Shown piece after piece: positions 16,169 through 24,542 of a DNA stretch of 64,000 nucleotides. The translations under genes were made by a program, and so were the position numbers. Below the pieces are notes generated by a model that ran no database searches, was not told the origin of the DNA, and was given only the letters and a program-made list of their open reading frames with translations. The stretch covers positions 1,054,001 through 1,118,000 of the forward strand of contig NZ_UAUU01000002.1 of NCBI RefSeq assembly GCF_900457465.1, written 5' to 3'. Source of the stretch: Sphingobacterium multivorum. GTDB taxonomy: Bacteria; Bacteroidota; Bacteroidia; Sphingobacteriales; Sphingobacteriaceae. The first letter of the stretch is position 1. Each line of letters opens with the position of its first letter.

Positions 16169-17872
16169 CTACCCATTTACCGTCCCTGAAGACACCGTAA
16201 ATATGCCAAAGTCATCGATCAGCATACGTTCCTTAACAACTCCATTGTACGCCATCAGACGATCTAATTCTTTCTGCGAACGACGACGCATCACCCAGTC
16301 CTTTTTCTGATGACTGTTTAACACGTAAGCAATCATCTTTAACTGTGGATGCCATGGCTGTCCAGTATAAACCAAATGACTGCTTGATTCGCAAATCGAA
16401 ATTGCGCCTTTTACAGCCCTACTTGCCATTTCATTGTCACCAAAAAGTTCAAAAATACCTGAGATAATAACAATATTAGGCTCGAATTCCAGTTTGGAAT
16501 AGGTAGCTGGATCAAAACAATCGTAATTGGTAAATCGTATCCCCTGCAATCCATTTCTACGGATAATCCTCTCTCCCACCTCAATATTGGACAACAGGAA
16601 TTCATTAATCACGATTTCGGCTTCGGAATATTTCGCTTTGATATCAAATAAGTAATTGCCGGTGCCACCTGCAATATCCAATATCTTCACGGTCTTTCCA
16701 GCAGCTTTGACCTTCGCGATATTCTCTTCCAATAACTGTAATAAGTGCTGTTTTCGAATGCGAATTCCTTTCCATCCAATCGCCTCCAGATAACCTCGGT
16801 CGAGGATACGACCGAACCGATTTTTACCCTGCGATTCATTGCGATAGACGTAGTCCAGCGATATCCCCGAATCAAATCCAAACTGCAGTCCTAAATTCAT
16901 TCCTTTACTTAAGGAACCTATTTTGCCCAATGCCCATTTCTGAACCGCATAGTTCAATTTTTCACCTGCAGGAAGTAATTTATGGTATAATTGTTCATAC
17001 TCTTTCACCGAAAAATCATCGGGTTCGAGCGTCAGTTCAGGACTTTGTCGGGCATAGGCTTTGTCGATAAAATTTCGCAGATAGTGATAAACTTTCTGCC
17101 GATTTGTTTCAAATAGAATCCCGTGGTAGAAATTACGTAAAGTGATAAAAGTCTTCAACTTTGAAGCTATTGTCACAAAGAATTTTTTCTGCACCGAATT
17201 TTTGACCACATAATCTTTTTCAGCAGAAAGGACAATCACAGGGATATCAATCGCCGCAGCGTCTTCAACAATACGCTCGCCAGCTTTTAATAGATCAACC
17301 AACAAAGCACCATTGATAGATTTGGAAATCAACGGATCGGCATCGTAAGACTTCTGCTGATCGATATCGTGAGTCAACACCTTAGATTTGACATAACTCT
17401 GGATAATCAGATCTTTTTTTAGCTTTGTTCCCAAAGCAATCATCTGATTTGCCAAGGGCACATATAATTTAATTTCAAATGCAGGTGCCAACAATGCGAT
17501 ACCTGCGACTTTAGGCGCAAAATCATGTACCCAGGCACTGACAACAACTCCTGCAATACTATTGGCGATAACGAAAATGTCTTTCGAATCAACCAAATAT
17601 TCGTGGCCTATATAATGAACGAAACTATCTAAATCCCGTACATAATCCATAAAGATCGGTGAAACTGGTTCTTTCGTATAACCATGTCCGCGCAAATCAA
17701 ATGCAAAGATGGAATGATCGGCAAACTGGGGATCCGTAGCCATCTCCTGCAGACGTTCCGAATGCTCATGCCCCCGGTGCAGTACGACCAATGCCCGCTG
17801 TCCGGCCTGATAATTCCAAACGCGATATAATAACTCCCCTTGATCAAAACTCTTGAAGTAACCTGATTTCAT
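16169..17872 (-). CDS. ynbC: Bifunctional alpha/beta hydrolase - SAM methyltransferase (YnbC-like)
   Basis: The 567-residue product fuses two enzymes. Residues 1-270 are an alpha/beta hydrolase (VVLHRGHEHSER, FDLRGHGYT, nucleophile region VIANSIAG in place of the classical GxSxG, FYHGILFE with the likely catalytic His). Residues 350-567 are a class I methyltransferase (VKILDIAGGTGNYLFDI binds SAM). The length and order match E. coli YnbC. It is the last gene of a minus-strand operon with ynbA-, ynbB- and ynbD-like genes. The substrate is probably a lipid made by the YnbA-type transferase, but this is not established. Confidence 0.88.
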   Translation of the reverse strand: MKSGYFKSFDQGELLYRVWNYQAGQRALVVLHRGHEHSERLQEMATDPQFADHSIFAFDLRGHGYTKEPVSPIFMDYVRDLDSFVHYIGHEYLVDSKDIFVIANSIAGVVVSAWVHDFAPKVAGIALLAPAFEIKLYVPLANQMIALGTKLKKDLIIQSYVKSKVLTHDIDQQKSYDADPLISKSINGALLVDLLKAGERIVEDAAAIDIPVIVLSAEKDYVVKNSVQKKFFVTIASKLKTFITLRNFYHGILFETNRQKVYHYLRNFIDKAYARQSPELTLEPDDFSVKEYEQLYHKLLPAGEKLNYAVQKWALGKIGSLSKGMNLGLQFGFDSGISLDYVYRNESQGKNRFGRILDRGYLEAIGWKGIRIRKQHLLQLLEENIAKVKAAGKTVKILDIAGGTGNYLFDIKAKYSEAEIVINEFLLSNIEVGERIIRRNGLQGIRFTNYDCFDPATYSKLEFEPNIVIISGIFELFGDNEMASRAVKGAISICESSSHLVYTGQPWHPQLKMIAYVLNSHQKKDWVMRRRSQKELDRLMAYNGVVKERMLIDDFGIFTVSSGTVNG

Positions 17873-18039
17873 GTATAATTTTACGTACTAATTTCAAATA
17901 GTATATTTCATAACAAAGATCATGCAAAGGACCGTCTAGCTATTTCTCTCGACCAGCACCTCCATCAACTCAAGTGCATGTTTATGCAATACAAGATGCT
18001 TATTATGAGATTTAACACGATCTATAGCATCCATTAAAT

Positions 18040-19203
18040 CTAAAGATAATATTTTTGTGACAATAGAACAGCAAAAATCATACTCCTGCTGTAACCCATT
18101 GTACAATGTATAATCATATTTTCACCTCGCTTCAATTGTTGATAACTGATTACGAGCGCTGCCAATATCCTTTCGGCATCCGACAATTTAATTGCTGCTA
18201 TATCCAACAATGGAAACGAATGATAGTTTTTCTCCAAATGTAGAATAGGTATTTCTTCCAATTCAGCAGCCAGATCAAAAACAACCAGATGCTTATTCAG
18301 ACCAAGCACACGGAGATCTCCTGCAGTCATCCTCGGCCCCACATAACAACCTGGTAAAATTTCAAATAAAGGCGGATTATTGCTGCGTCTGACAAAACGC
18401 CACAGTAACCAATATATGCATTGATATGGACAATAAAACCATTTTTTAAATCCAGGTATCCAACCTTTATCATTTTTTAGAAACCTTGGATTATTGATAA
18501 CATAATTCCTTCCTACCGCAATGCAGACCAGGGATGGCCAACACAAAAGATATATTCCAAAAGCATGAACTCCGCCCCACAATGCCAGTAACAATAAACT
18601 CCAGCCAATGGCATAGTAAACGTTACCAATTCTTTGGTTTCTACGACAAATCTCCGCTTCGAGGTCTAATTTCGTCTTTTCGTATAAATTTGCCTTTTCG
18701 GTACCAGCCAAAAAGGGCAAATTCCCGGCCTTTAACATAGATAATGCACTGTCATGAAGCAGTCCCGATGGAGATGGGAATAGAACGAATCCCATATGAA
18801 CCAAAATCAATGCGGTCAGCACATCCACCAGATGGTGCTGATAAACGGTGAGTGTAGCAATCCCCGTGAGCAGCAGCCAAATTCTCACAGCCTCTTTTTT
18901 CCATCCTTTTAGCTGCCTACCGAGCACCGACCAAAACAGACATGCATAGGCCACATGCAACGAAGGTGCTTGATTAAATGGGGAATCGTACTTCCCTAAA
19001 AAGGCGAAGAAAAATTCAAAAACTGAATGCTCAACGCTAGGCCTATCAAAAGAAAATCGCAAGGGAAAAATAAAAAAACAACAAATAGAGAAGATGGTAA
19101 TGAAACTGAAACGCTTCGTATAGACCCAAAGCTCTTCTCGACTTCGACAACAGAAAGGAACCACAGCGAAGAACAAACCACTGCTCATGTAGGGGATAAT
19201 CAT
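18040..19203 (-). CDS. ynbD: YnbD-like PAP2 / dual-specificity phosphatase, frameshifted
   Basis: The largest open stretch (387 codons) contains a PAP2-type membrane phosphatase part (NQAPSLHVAYACLFWS, QHHLVDVLTALIL) and a C-terminal dual-specificity phosphatase loop HCTMGYSRS (an HCx5R-type motif). It is only the middle of a gene spanning about 17936-19369. A probable start MDEKRLKNG lies at 19369, overlapping the SDR gene. Frame changes near 19300-19310 and 19215-19222 are needed to read YSAAAVHAANQTTVSSF and then PFEHFM into FVSWMIIPYMS. A third change in an A5 run (18052-18056) would restore a tail (DAIDRVKSHNKHLVLHKHAL) ending at 17936. It is either a decayed gene or an error-prone stretch. 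Confidence 0.7.
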   Translation of the reverse strand: MIIPYMSSGLFFAVVPFCCRSREELWVYTKRFSFITIFSICCFFIFPLRFSFDRPSVEHSVFEFFFAFLGKYDSPFNQAPSLHVAYACLFWSVLGRQLKGWKKEAVRIWLLLTGIATLTVYQHHLVDVLTALILVHMGFVLFPSPSGLLHDSALSMLKAGNLPFLAGTEKANLYEKTKLDLEAEICRRNQRIGNVYYAIGWSLLLLALWGGVHAFGIYLLCWPSLVCIAVGRNYVINNPRFLKNDKGWIPGFKKWFYCPYQCIYWLLWRFVRRSNNPPLFEILPGCYVGPRMTAGDLRVLGLNKHLVVFDLAAELEEIPILHLEKNYHSFPLLDIAAIKLSDAERILAALVISYQQLKRGENMIIHCTMGYSRSMIFAVLLSQKYYL

Positions 19204-19350
19204 CCAAGAAACGAACGCATAAAGTGTTCAAAAGGAAACACAAACGAAGATACAGTAGTCTGATTTGCAGCATGGACCGCAGCAGCAGAATAAGTCACCT
19301 GGAAAATAGCGCACAATAAAGGAAAACAGCAAATTGCAGTCCCCCATTTT

Positions 19351-20106
19351 TCAGTCGTTTTTCATCCATTTGGCCTTCCTCGACATAATTTTATTCAATA
19401 CGATATTTGGAAGTAGTCCCAGCGATGCCATTAACCACTTCATACGCTTCGGAAACACTACTTGCTTCTTCTTCTGTTCGATAGCTGCCATTATACGCTG
19501 TGCCGCATCGCCTACGGGGATTAAAAATGGCTTTTTAGACAAATCTTGCTTGTTGAGTGTTCTTAGCTTTTCCGTATCCACATATCCCGGGGCGATAACA
19601 GTAACCGCAATTCCATACGGCTGGAGTGCCCTACGATAGGCATCTGCCACTTGGATTGCAACACGCTTGGTCTTACTATATAGGCTTGAATTGGGAAAAT
19701 GAAGCGTTCCCGATACCGATGCGACGATTGCAATCTGTCCTTCCGATTGACCCTGCATAACCATTCTTGCCGCTTCAAAACAATTTATCGTACCCATCAT
19801 ATTCACCTGTAGCATGGCAACCGCCTCCTGATAACTTATCTGTTGAGCAACGTCATCTGCGTAACTCCCGGTACAATTAATAAAGAGGTCCAAAGATGAA
19901 TGTGCACAAAATGTGCTGACCGTACCCTGCAGACTGTTTAATTGACATACGTCTACTTCAAAACTTTTAAGGCTATGCGTCCAGGAATATGCTGACATTT
20001 TCGTTAGATCACGTCCACATACCGCTACCTCTGCTCCTTGATCAAGATAACGCTTGGCCAACGCAAGGCCTATTCCACTTGTGCCACCGGCAATAAATAC
20101 TTTCAT
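19351..20106 (-). CDS. Short-chain dehydrogenase/reductase (SDR)
   Basis: The 251-residue SDR has the NAD(P)-binding motif GGTSGIGLALAKRY (residues 7-20), the region FINCTGSY corresponding to the usual NNAG, and the catalytic YSKTKR (Tyr and Lys) near residue 145. The C-terminal end WMKND is basic and may associate with membranes. It overlaps the patatin gene by four bases and the expected start of the ynbD-like gene by 19 bases, so it belongs to the same operon. It probably reduces or oxidises a lipid or lipid-head-group intermediate; the substrate is unknown. Confidence 0.88.
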   Translation of the reverse strand: MKVFIAGGTSGIGLALAKRYLDQGAEVAVCGRDLTKMSAYSWTHSLKSFEVDVCQLNSLQGTVSTFCAHSSLDLFINCTGSYADDVAQQISYQEAVAMLQVNMMGTINCFEAARMVMQGQSEGQIAIVASVSGTLHFPNSSLYSKTKRVAIQVADAYRRALQPYGIAVTVIAPGYVDTEKLRTLNKQDLSKKPFLIPVGDAAQRIMAAIEQKKKQVVFPKRMKWLMASLGLLPNIVLNKIMSRKAKWMKND

Positions 20107-21134
20107 TTCAATGATTTTAATGTCACCTCATAGCCATAGTTCCATTGCGCTTCCATCGCTTCAGCAAATTCTTCCAGATCTCTCGGGAAAGAAAGCGTAA
20201 CTTCAAATTTACGCCAATCAATTCCTTTTTTACAGTATTTCCCAGCTAATTGTTTCGCGGCATCCTGTGTATCTATCCAATGTGCATACGGAAAATGTTG
20301 TTCCAAATCTGCTAACCGTTTATTTCCACTAAAGCCCAATACTGCCCGTACCAACGCTTCTTCTTGTGGTCTGTAAGGTTGTTTTCGCTCACATATAATG
20401 TTTTCAGCAAGCACATTTGCTAGCTCCATTGGAACGAGATCAATTGCTCCACCAGCGTAATGAGTATTATTGGAACATACATGTTCAATATAAAACATAT
20501 CGGACATTGAAATACGGGCCGCCTGTAGCACAGAAAATTCAGCGCTCAAATGAACTTCTTCAGCCACTGCACTGTGCACATAATTCTCATCCGCAATGCC
20601 TATTGCCTCAACAGGCACATTGGCCAATACATCCTTAGTTCCCATCAGCATTTTTTGATAGAGTTTCCGATCTCCACGCCGCTGCCCTACTTCAGACGGG
20701 CTGAACAGCATTTTAGCGCCGACCACCAGTGCCGGTATTGCTGCCGAGAATGGTCTATCCAAGGTAGGCAATAGTAAGGAAAGATCCTGTTCCATATCTA
20801 CGAGATAGCGACTAAAGACATCCTCGATAAAGGGCGCCCGTTTTTTGTTCAGCTGTTTTTTCAAAACATACACGCCCAGCTTCCCCAAACGACGCTGTTC
20901 AGTGAGCCGATGATGCAAGAAAAATCGATAAAGTTCTTCAGATTGTAGATAGCACTTGCGGGCTTCATGTGTAGCAAAGGCCTGTATAACAGCGACTGCC
21001 ATTGAACCTCCGCAGCTCGCTATAAGCAGATCTGGTTTTAAGCCCAGCTCATCTAACGCAGCGTACATGCCCAGATATAGACTGAACCGCGTTCCACCCC
21101 CTGAAAATAAAACAGCACGTTGATAAGCCATCAC
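20103..21134 (-). CDS. Patatin-like phospholipase
   Basis: The 343-residue protein has the patatin fold start AVLFSGGGTRFSLYLGMYAAL (oxyanion-hole GGG) and the nucleophile elbow SCGGSMA, where the last Gly of GxSxG is replaced by Ala. The dyad Asp is probably in the segment AGGAIDLVP (DG/A-type motif). No signal peptide is visible. It would cleave acyl chains from a phospholipid in the inner-membrane leaflet. It lies between ynbB- and SDR-type genes in the lipid operon. ATGs at 21134 and 21131 are both possible. Confidence 0.86.
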   Translation of the reverse strand: MMAYQRAVLFSGGGTRFSLYLGMYAALDELGLKPDLLIASCGGSMAVAVIQAFATHEARKCYLQSEELYRFFLHHRLTEQRRLGKLGVYVLKKQLNKKRAPFIEDVFSRYLVDMEQDLSLLLPTLDRPFSAAIPALVVGAKMLFSPSEVGQRRGDRKLYQKMLMGTKDVLANVPVEAIGIADENYVHSAVAEEVHLSAEFSVLQAARISMSDMFYIEHVCSNNTHYAGGAIDLVPMELANVLAENIICERKQPYRPQEEALVRAVLGFSGNKRLADLEQHFPYAHWIDTQDAAKQLAGKYCKKGIDWRKFEVTLSFPRDLEEFAEAMEAQWNYGYEVTLKSLK

Positions 21135-21181
21135 ATTGAAATTTTAATTAACCTTCTCTCCACTACATTCGTCAAATTTTA

Positions 21182-21649
21182 TTAATTCCCCAACAACAGG
21201 ATAATCAAAGCATAAAACAGTGGTGCATTGAAGATCAGACTATCGATACGGTCCAATAAGCCACCATGCCCGGGAATCAATGTTCCAGTATCTTTCACTC
21301 CTGCCTTTCTTTTCAGATAGGAAAAAAGAACATCTCCCCAGAATCCCAAAATACCGAAGAACAAACCGAACAACGAAAAGTATAGAAAATTCTGAAAAGG
21401 CAGTAGGAAATACCCCAATAAATTACTCAGTATAATTGTTAAGCCGATACCGCCCACACATCCCGCAATTGTCTTATTTGGGCTAATACGCGGAACGATT
21501 TTACGTTTGCCAAAAAACTTGCCCATCAGGTATTGAAAGACGTCATTCAGTTCCGTTAACACAACAATATATCCGATTAATTTTAGTCCTAGGAACGCGA
21601 TGCCATCCATTTTAATGGATCGGATAAAAGCTAAATGGCTAAAGGGCAA
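21182..21649 (-). CDS. ynbB: CdsA-like phosphatidate cytidylyltransferase, C-terminal part of a split gene
   Basis: This frame carries the catalytic half of a CTP:phosphatidate cytidylyltransferase: FGKRKIVPRISPNKT, then the family signature KRKAGVKDTGTLIPGHGG, then LLDRIDSL, which holds the Asp residues that bind Mg-CTP. It has no ATG at its 5' end; the open frame begins at TTG 21649. It joins the upstream ORF (21639-22013) by a +1 shift at CTT-TAG-C (21644-21638), giving ...LLAL-SHLAFIRS. Together they reach about 278 residues, close to E. coli YnbB. It is a broken gene, a sequencing indel or a recoded junction. Confidence 0.8.
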   Translation of the reverse strand: MPFSHLAFIRSIKMDGIAFLGLKLIGYIVVLTELNDVFQYLMGKFFGKRKIVPRISPNKTIAGCVGGIGLTIILSNLLGYFLLPFQNFLYFSLFGLFFGILGFWGDVLFSYLKRKAGVKDTGTLIPGHGGLLDRIDSLIFNAPLFYALIILLLGN

Positions 21650-22013
21650 GCAAACAAGCTACGGCGCCAAAAAACAGTCCAAACACAGTTCCCTTCTTAA
21701 CCTTTAAACCATAGTTGAAAAATAAAGCAGTCCCCAAACACATGAAGCTGGCCAACACTAAATATTCTTGATAGGAACAAAAGTACAGAAGCAACGCTTG
21801 CAACATTGCCATGGAAAGAAATACAAATGGATTCGCCTTCCATTCAGGGATAAACATACGCGCAAACTCGCACATCCCTTGAAAGGTTATCCAGGCAACA
21901 AACAAAGGTGATAATGTTGGTGGGACGAAAGCAACCGCCAGCACCAAGACAATGTAACCCCAGCTTCTAACACGAACAGGAACATCTGCAAACTTGCCAT
22001 TGGCATCAGCCAT
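21639..22013 (-). CDS. ynbB: CdsA-like phosphatidate cytidylyltransferase, N-terminal part of a split gene
   Basis: The 124-codon ORF encodes membrane segments typical of the N-terminal half of CdsA/YnbB (WGYIVLVLAVAFVPP, FVFLSMAMLQALLLYF, YLVLASFMCLGTALFF, GTVFGLFFGAVACLLAL) and then a TAG stop at 21641-21639. It lacks the catalytic signature, which is in the overlapping next frame (21182-21649). It overlaps the ynbA-like gene by eight bases, which indicates coupled translation. Alone, this half cannot be active. Confidence 0.78.
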   Translation of the reverse strand: MADANGKFADVPVRVRSWGYIVLVLAVAFVPPTLSPLFVAWITFQGMCEFARMFIPEWKANPFVFLSMAMLQALLLYFCSYQEYLVLASFMCLGTALFFNYGLKVKKGTVFGLFFGAVACLLAL

Positions 22014-22608
22014 GCGCCAAAGCCTTTCTCAATCGAGTTACCGAACTCAAAAGTAAGAGTAAGCACAAAACGCCAAAAATATAGCCCGAAATAGCAACGA
22101 TAGAAATATGCAATAATGCTAAAATTCCATATACGCCCAACAGCAAAGCACGATCACTTTTGCCCATCGGCCCATCGTAACGACGATCATTGGCAATTAC
22201 CTTCCCTATCAATCCACAAAATTCATTCACAACACTCAAGACAATAAAAGCGACGATTGGATACACGCTTTCCGGATGAAACTTCAACAAAGGAAAAAAT
22301 AGCACGACATCCGAAACAATATCTCCGACTTCGTTCAAAACCTCTCCGGTCTTGCTTGTCTGATTAAAAAGCCTCGCCATCATACCGTCTAAGGCATTCA
22401 AGGCCATGCGTAATAACAATCCGATTGGCAGGACCAAAAAGAAAATCGGGAAACGATCAGCATACCAAAAAAACAAAGCAATAATCAACGAGAATACGAT
22501 CGATCCAATTGTAATTTGATTGGCCGTTATCTTCCTTTGATGCAAAAAGTTCAAGATCGGCATCAGCAACTGCTGAAATTTTGGTTTCAATTTATAAACA
22601 GAAATCAT
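22006..22608 (-). CDS. ynbA: CDP-alcohol phosphatidyltransferase family protein (YnbA-like)
   Basis: The 200-residue membrane enzyme exchanges the CMP of a CDP-alcohol or CDP-diacylglycerol for another alcohol. The family motif appears as NALDGMMAR, eight residues, then GEVLNEVGD. Compared with DxxDGxxAR...GxxxDxxxD, the first and third Asp are Asn. That variant may change metal or substrate use. There are about five membrane segments. It is the first gene of the minus-strand ynbA-ynbB-patatin-SDR-ynbD-ynbC operon. No clear promoter is visible on its own strand. Confidence 0.88.
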   Translation of the reverse strand: MISVYKLKPKFQQLLMPILNFLHQRKITANQITIGSIVFSLIIALFFWYADRFPIFFLVLPIGLLLRMALNALDGMMARLFNQTSKTGEVLNEVGDIVSDVVLFFPLLKFHPESVYPIVAFIVLSVVNEFCGLIGKVIANDRRYDGPMGKSDRALLLGVYGILALLHISIVAISGYIFGVLCLLLLLSSVTRLRKALAHG

Positions 22609-22652
22609 ATAGCGCTAGCTGTAACTTATTTTTTATTTTTTTTTAAAAAAAA

Positions 22653-22683
22653 TTTGCATAGTGTAATAAATACACTATATTTG
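22653..22683 (+). promoter_or_regulatory. Consensus promoter with embedded operator palindrome
   Basis: TTTG (22653-22656) and TATATTTG (22676-22683) are exactly 19 bp apart, a perfect Bacteroidota promoter on the plus strand. Between and over them lies the palindrome ATAGTGTA-N5-TACACTAT (22658-22678), of the kind bound by GntR/YtrA-type repressors. No plus-strand gene follows. Confidence 0.7.
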
Positions 22684-22689
22684 TATCAT

Positions 22690-22754
22690 CATAATTTAGG
22701 TTTATAATTGGTTATTTAAGGTTTTCATTCTCCCCGTTTGGAAACCTTTTTTTT
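22690..22754 (+). ncRNA. Candidate small RNA with its own promoter and terminator
   Basis: Starting about seven bases after the TATATTTG element, some 65 bases run to a hairpin AAGGTTTTC (22718-22726) / GGAAACCTT (22740-22748), followed by a run of eight T (22747-22754). There is no ORF inside. The end faces the 3' end of the TPM gene, so the transcript could also stop read-through in that gene's antisense direction. It may alternatively be the leftover control region of a lost repressor-controlled operon. Confidence 0.45.
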
Positions 22755-22769
22755 GCCCTAAATTACGGA

Positions 22770-24254
22770 TTACCATCTTCCGCCTGCACCACCGCCACCA
22801 GAAGATCCGCCACCAAAACTACCACCACCGCCACTACTACTCGATCCTCCGCCAGAGCTACTCGATGTTGAGCGCACTTTAACTGGAGTTGAATGTTCAC
22901 CATGGGATACCCGATGGCCACAGTTCTTGCATAAGTCAAAGCGTTCTTCCAATCCCTGCGAACTATACGTTGCTGCACGTATCGTCTTGGTACGCCCGGT
23001 CTCAAAAGTTCTGTAATGACATGCAGGACAATCACTGAACCCAACATTTTCATCCCAGGGAACCAGCTTTGTTTCATTGGTCGTCTGATCTATCCATATT
23101 TCGTACGAACGACTACCGATTTTTTCCTCCAAAAGCTGCCCCTTATCCAGGTATGCACTTTCTCGGGTAGACACATCATCCTTATTCATGCGCAACCAAC
23201 GTCCAGATTGATCTGGAGGAGCCAATCGAAGTTGATTCTTCCGAATGCGTTTATTCAATCCAATTAGATCAAATAGCGCCAATGGACTAAGCAATAGCGG
23301 AACTAAGCCCCAGACACGAAATTTGCGCAAAGCTTTTTGTATATTTTCTTCGTCCTGATAAGAATTGACAATTTGCGTGCGGCTTGCATTATACTTCATC
23401 GCCAAGGTGATACTACCAAAAACACCAATAAAATAAGGTAAATTTTTCCACTGATAGACCTCCTCAAAATTATTGAGGGCAAATGCACAGATAAACACCG
23501 AGATAAACATTACTATCCCCATACAGCCGCATCCACTGACTAAAGGCGGGAAATATTTACTTTTTTTGGTCAACTTCCCTTTGATCGCTCGGGTCACTTC
23601 ACCCAACCAGATATAACAGATTGCAAACAAACCTAAAACCAACAGTGAATTTCGCAGGATTGGACTTTTAAAGCTCCAGACAGGTGTTGCCTCTGGCATT
23701 AAGCGTTCCAGCTCGGCTTTACTATCCGGTGAGGTGAGAATGGTCTTTATAAATTCTGAAGCCTCCATAACACCCCGGTCGTAATCCTCATTCCTAAAAT
23801 TAGGTACGAGATATTTTTCGCCAATGCGCTTTAAATAAGCGTCGGGCAAAATACTTTCCATACCATACCCAGTGAGAAAACGGTATTCATGGCGGTCTTT
23901 AGCAATAAACAACAAAAGCCCATTGTTACTTTCCTTCTTACCGATCCCCCAGGCATTGAATAATTTTAAAGCAAATTCGAAATCACTGTCGCCAACGTAA
24001 TCGTTCACAACAACGATGGCAAATTCACTTTTTGTAGTAGCCTCAATCTGCGTCGATAAACCATCTAATTCCGCCACTGTACCTGAGGATAGAATCCCAT
24101 CAGGATTGGACACAAAATAATCCTGCCCCTTTATTTTTGGACTGGGCAAATTGTCTACTGTATAAGCAATTGATTGTCCAAAAGAAGGTAACCCAGATAG
24201 GCAGCTTACCAACAGGATTGAGCAAAGTATATAAAATCGGTGTAATCTCCACAT
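22770..24254 (-). CDS. TPM-domain (YgcG-like) exported membrane protein
   Basis: The 494-residue protein has a signal peptide (residues 1-27, ILCSILLVSCLSGLPSFGQS). A TPM domain spans about 45-175 (DYFVSNPDGILSSGTVAEL, FAIVVVNDYVGDSDFEFALKLFNAWGIGKKESNNGLLLFIAKD, GYGMESILPD). Membrane segments lie near 200, 245 and 320. A zinc-ribbon-like stretch follows (CPACHYRTFE ... CKNCGH), and the C-terminus is Gly/Ser-rich (GGGSFGGGSSGGGGAGGRW). TPM proteins have been linked to repair of photosystem II in plants and to membrane-protein quality control. Its bacterial role is not settled. It is monocistronic. Confidence 0.88.
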   Translation of the reverse strand: MWRLHRFYILCSILLVSCLSGLPSFGQSIAYTVDNLPSPKIKGQDYFVSNPDGILSSGTVAELDGLSTQIEATTKSEFAIVVVNDYVGDSDFEFALKLFNAWGIGKKESNNGLLLFIAKDRHEYRFLTGYGMESILPDAYLKRIGEKYLVPNFRNEDYDRGVMEASEFIKTILTSPDSKAELERLMPEATPVWSFKSPILRNSLLVLGLFAICYIWLGEVTRAIKGKLTKKSKYFPPLVSGCGCMGIVMFISVFICAFALNNFEEVYQWKNLPYFIGVFGSITLAMKYNASRTQIVNSYQDEENIQKALRKFRVWGLVPLLLSPLALFDLIGLNKRIRKNQLRLAPPDQSGRWLRMNKDDVSTRESAYLDKGQLLEEKIGSRSYEIWIDQTTNETKLVPWDENVGFSDCPACHYRTFETGRTKTIRAATYSSQGLEERFDLCKNCGHRVSHGEHSTPVKVRSTSSSSGGGSSSSGGGGSFGGGSSGGGGAGGRW

Positions 24255-24326
24255 AATTTTAGAACAACAAAAATTTGGTTCATTGTCACGATATTAAGAA
24301 AAAAAAATCAAACAAAGGTTTCCGTC

Positions 24327-24361
24327 AAAAAAAAGCCCATAATCAACCGATTATGGGCCTG
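24327..24361 (-). terminator. Terminator of the gluconate operon
   Basis: Read on the minus strand, a stem GCCCATAATC / GATTATGGGC (24335-24359) is followed by eight T (24327-24334). It lies about 180 bases beyond the gntP stop. The rest of the 24255-24542 gap shows no gene. Confidence 0.8.
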
Positions 24362-24542
24362 TATAATTCAATATTCGTTTGAGCTATTACTATACATCCT
24401 TACGATTACTTCATATCATCATTTTGTTGAGCTACAGGGACAGTACATGATCCTGTTTATGTTGTTTATAAAGAAGCAATGCTTAGAAAGGCAAGATTAT
24501 TAACTAAAGATGTATGACAATAGGAAACTTTCCCATTCGCTG

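Noticed and set aside
19046..19273. 75-codon minus-strand ORF MLQIRLLYLRL as a separate gene
   Set aside because: It is an off-frame reading across the broken 5' part of the ynbD-like gene; the neighbouring frames carry the recognisable YnbD sequence.
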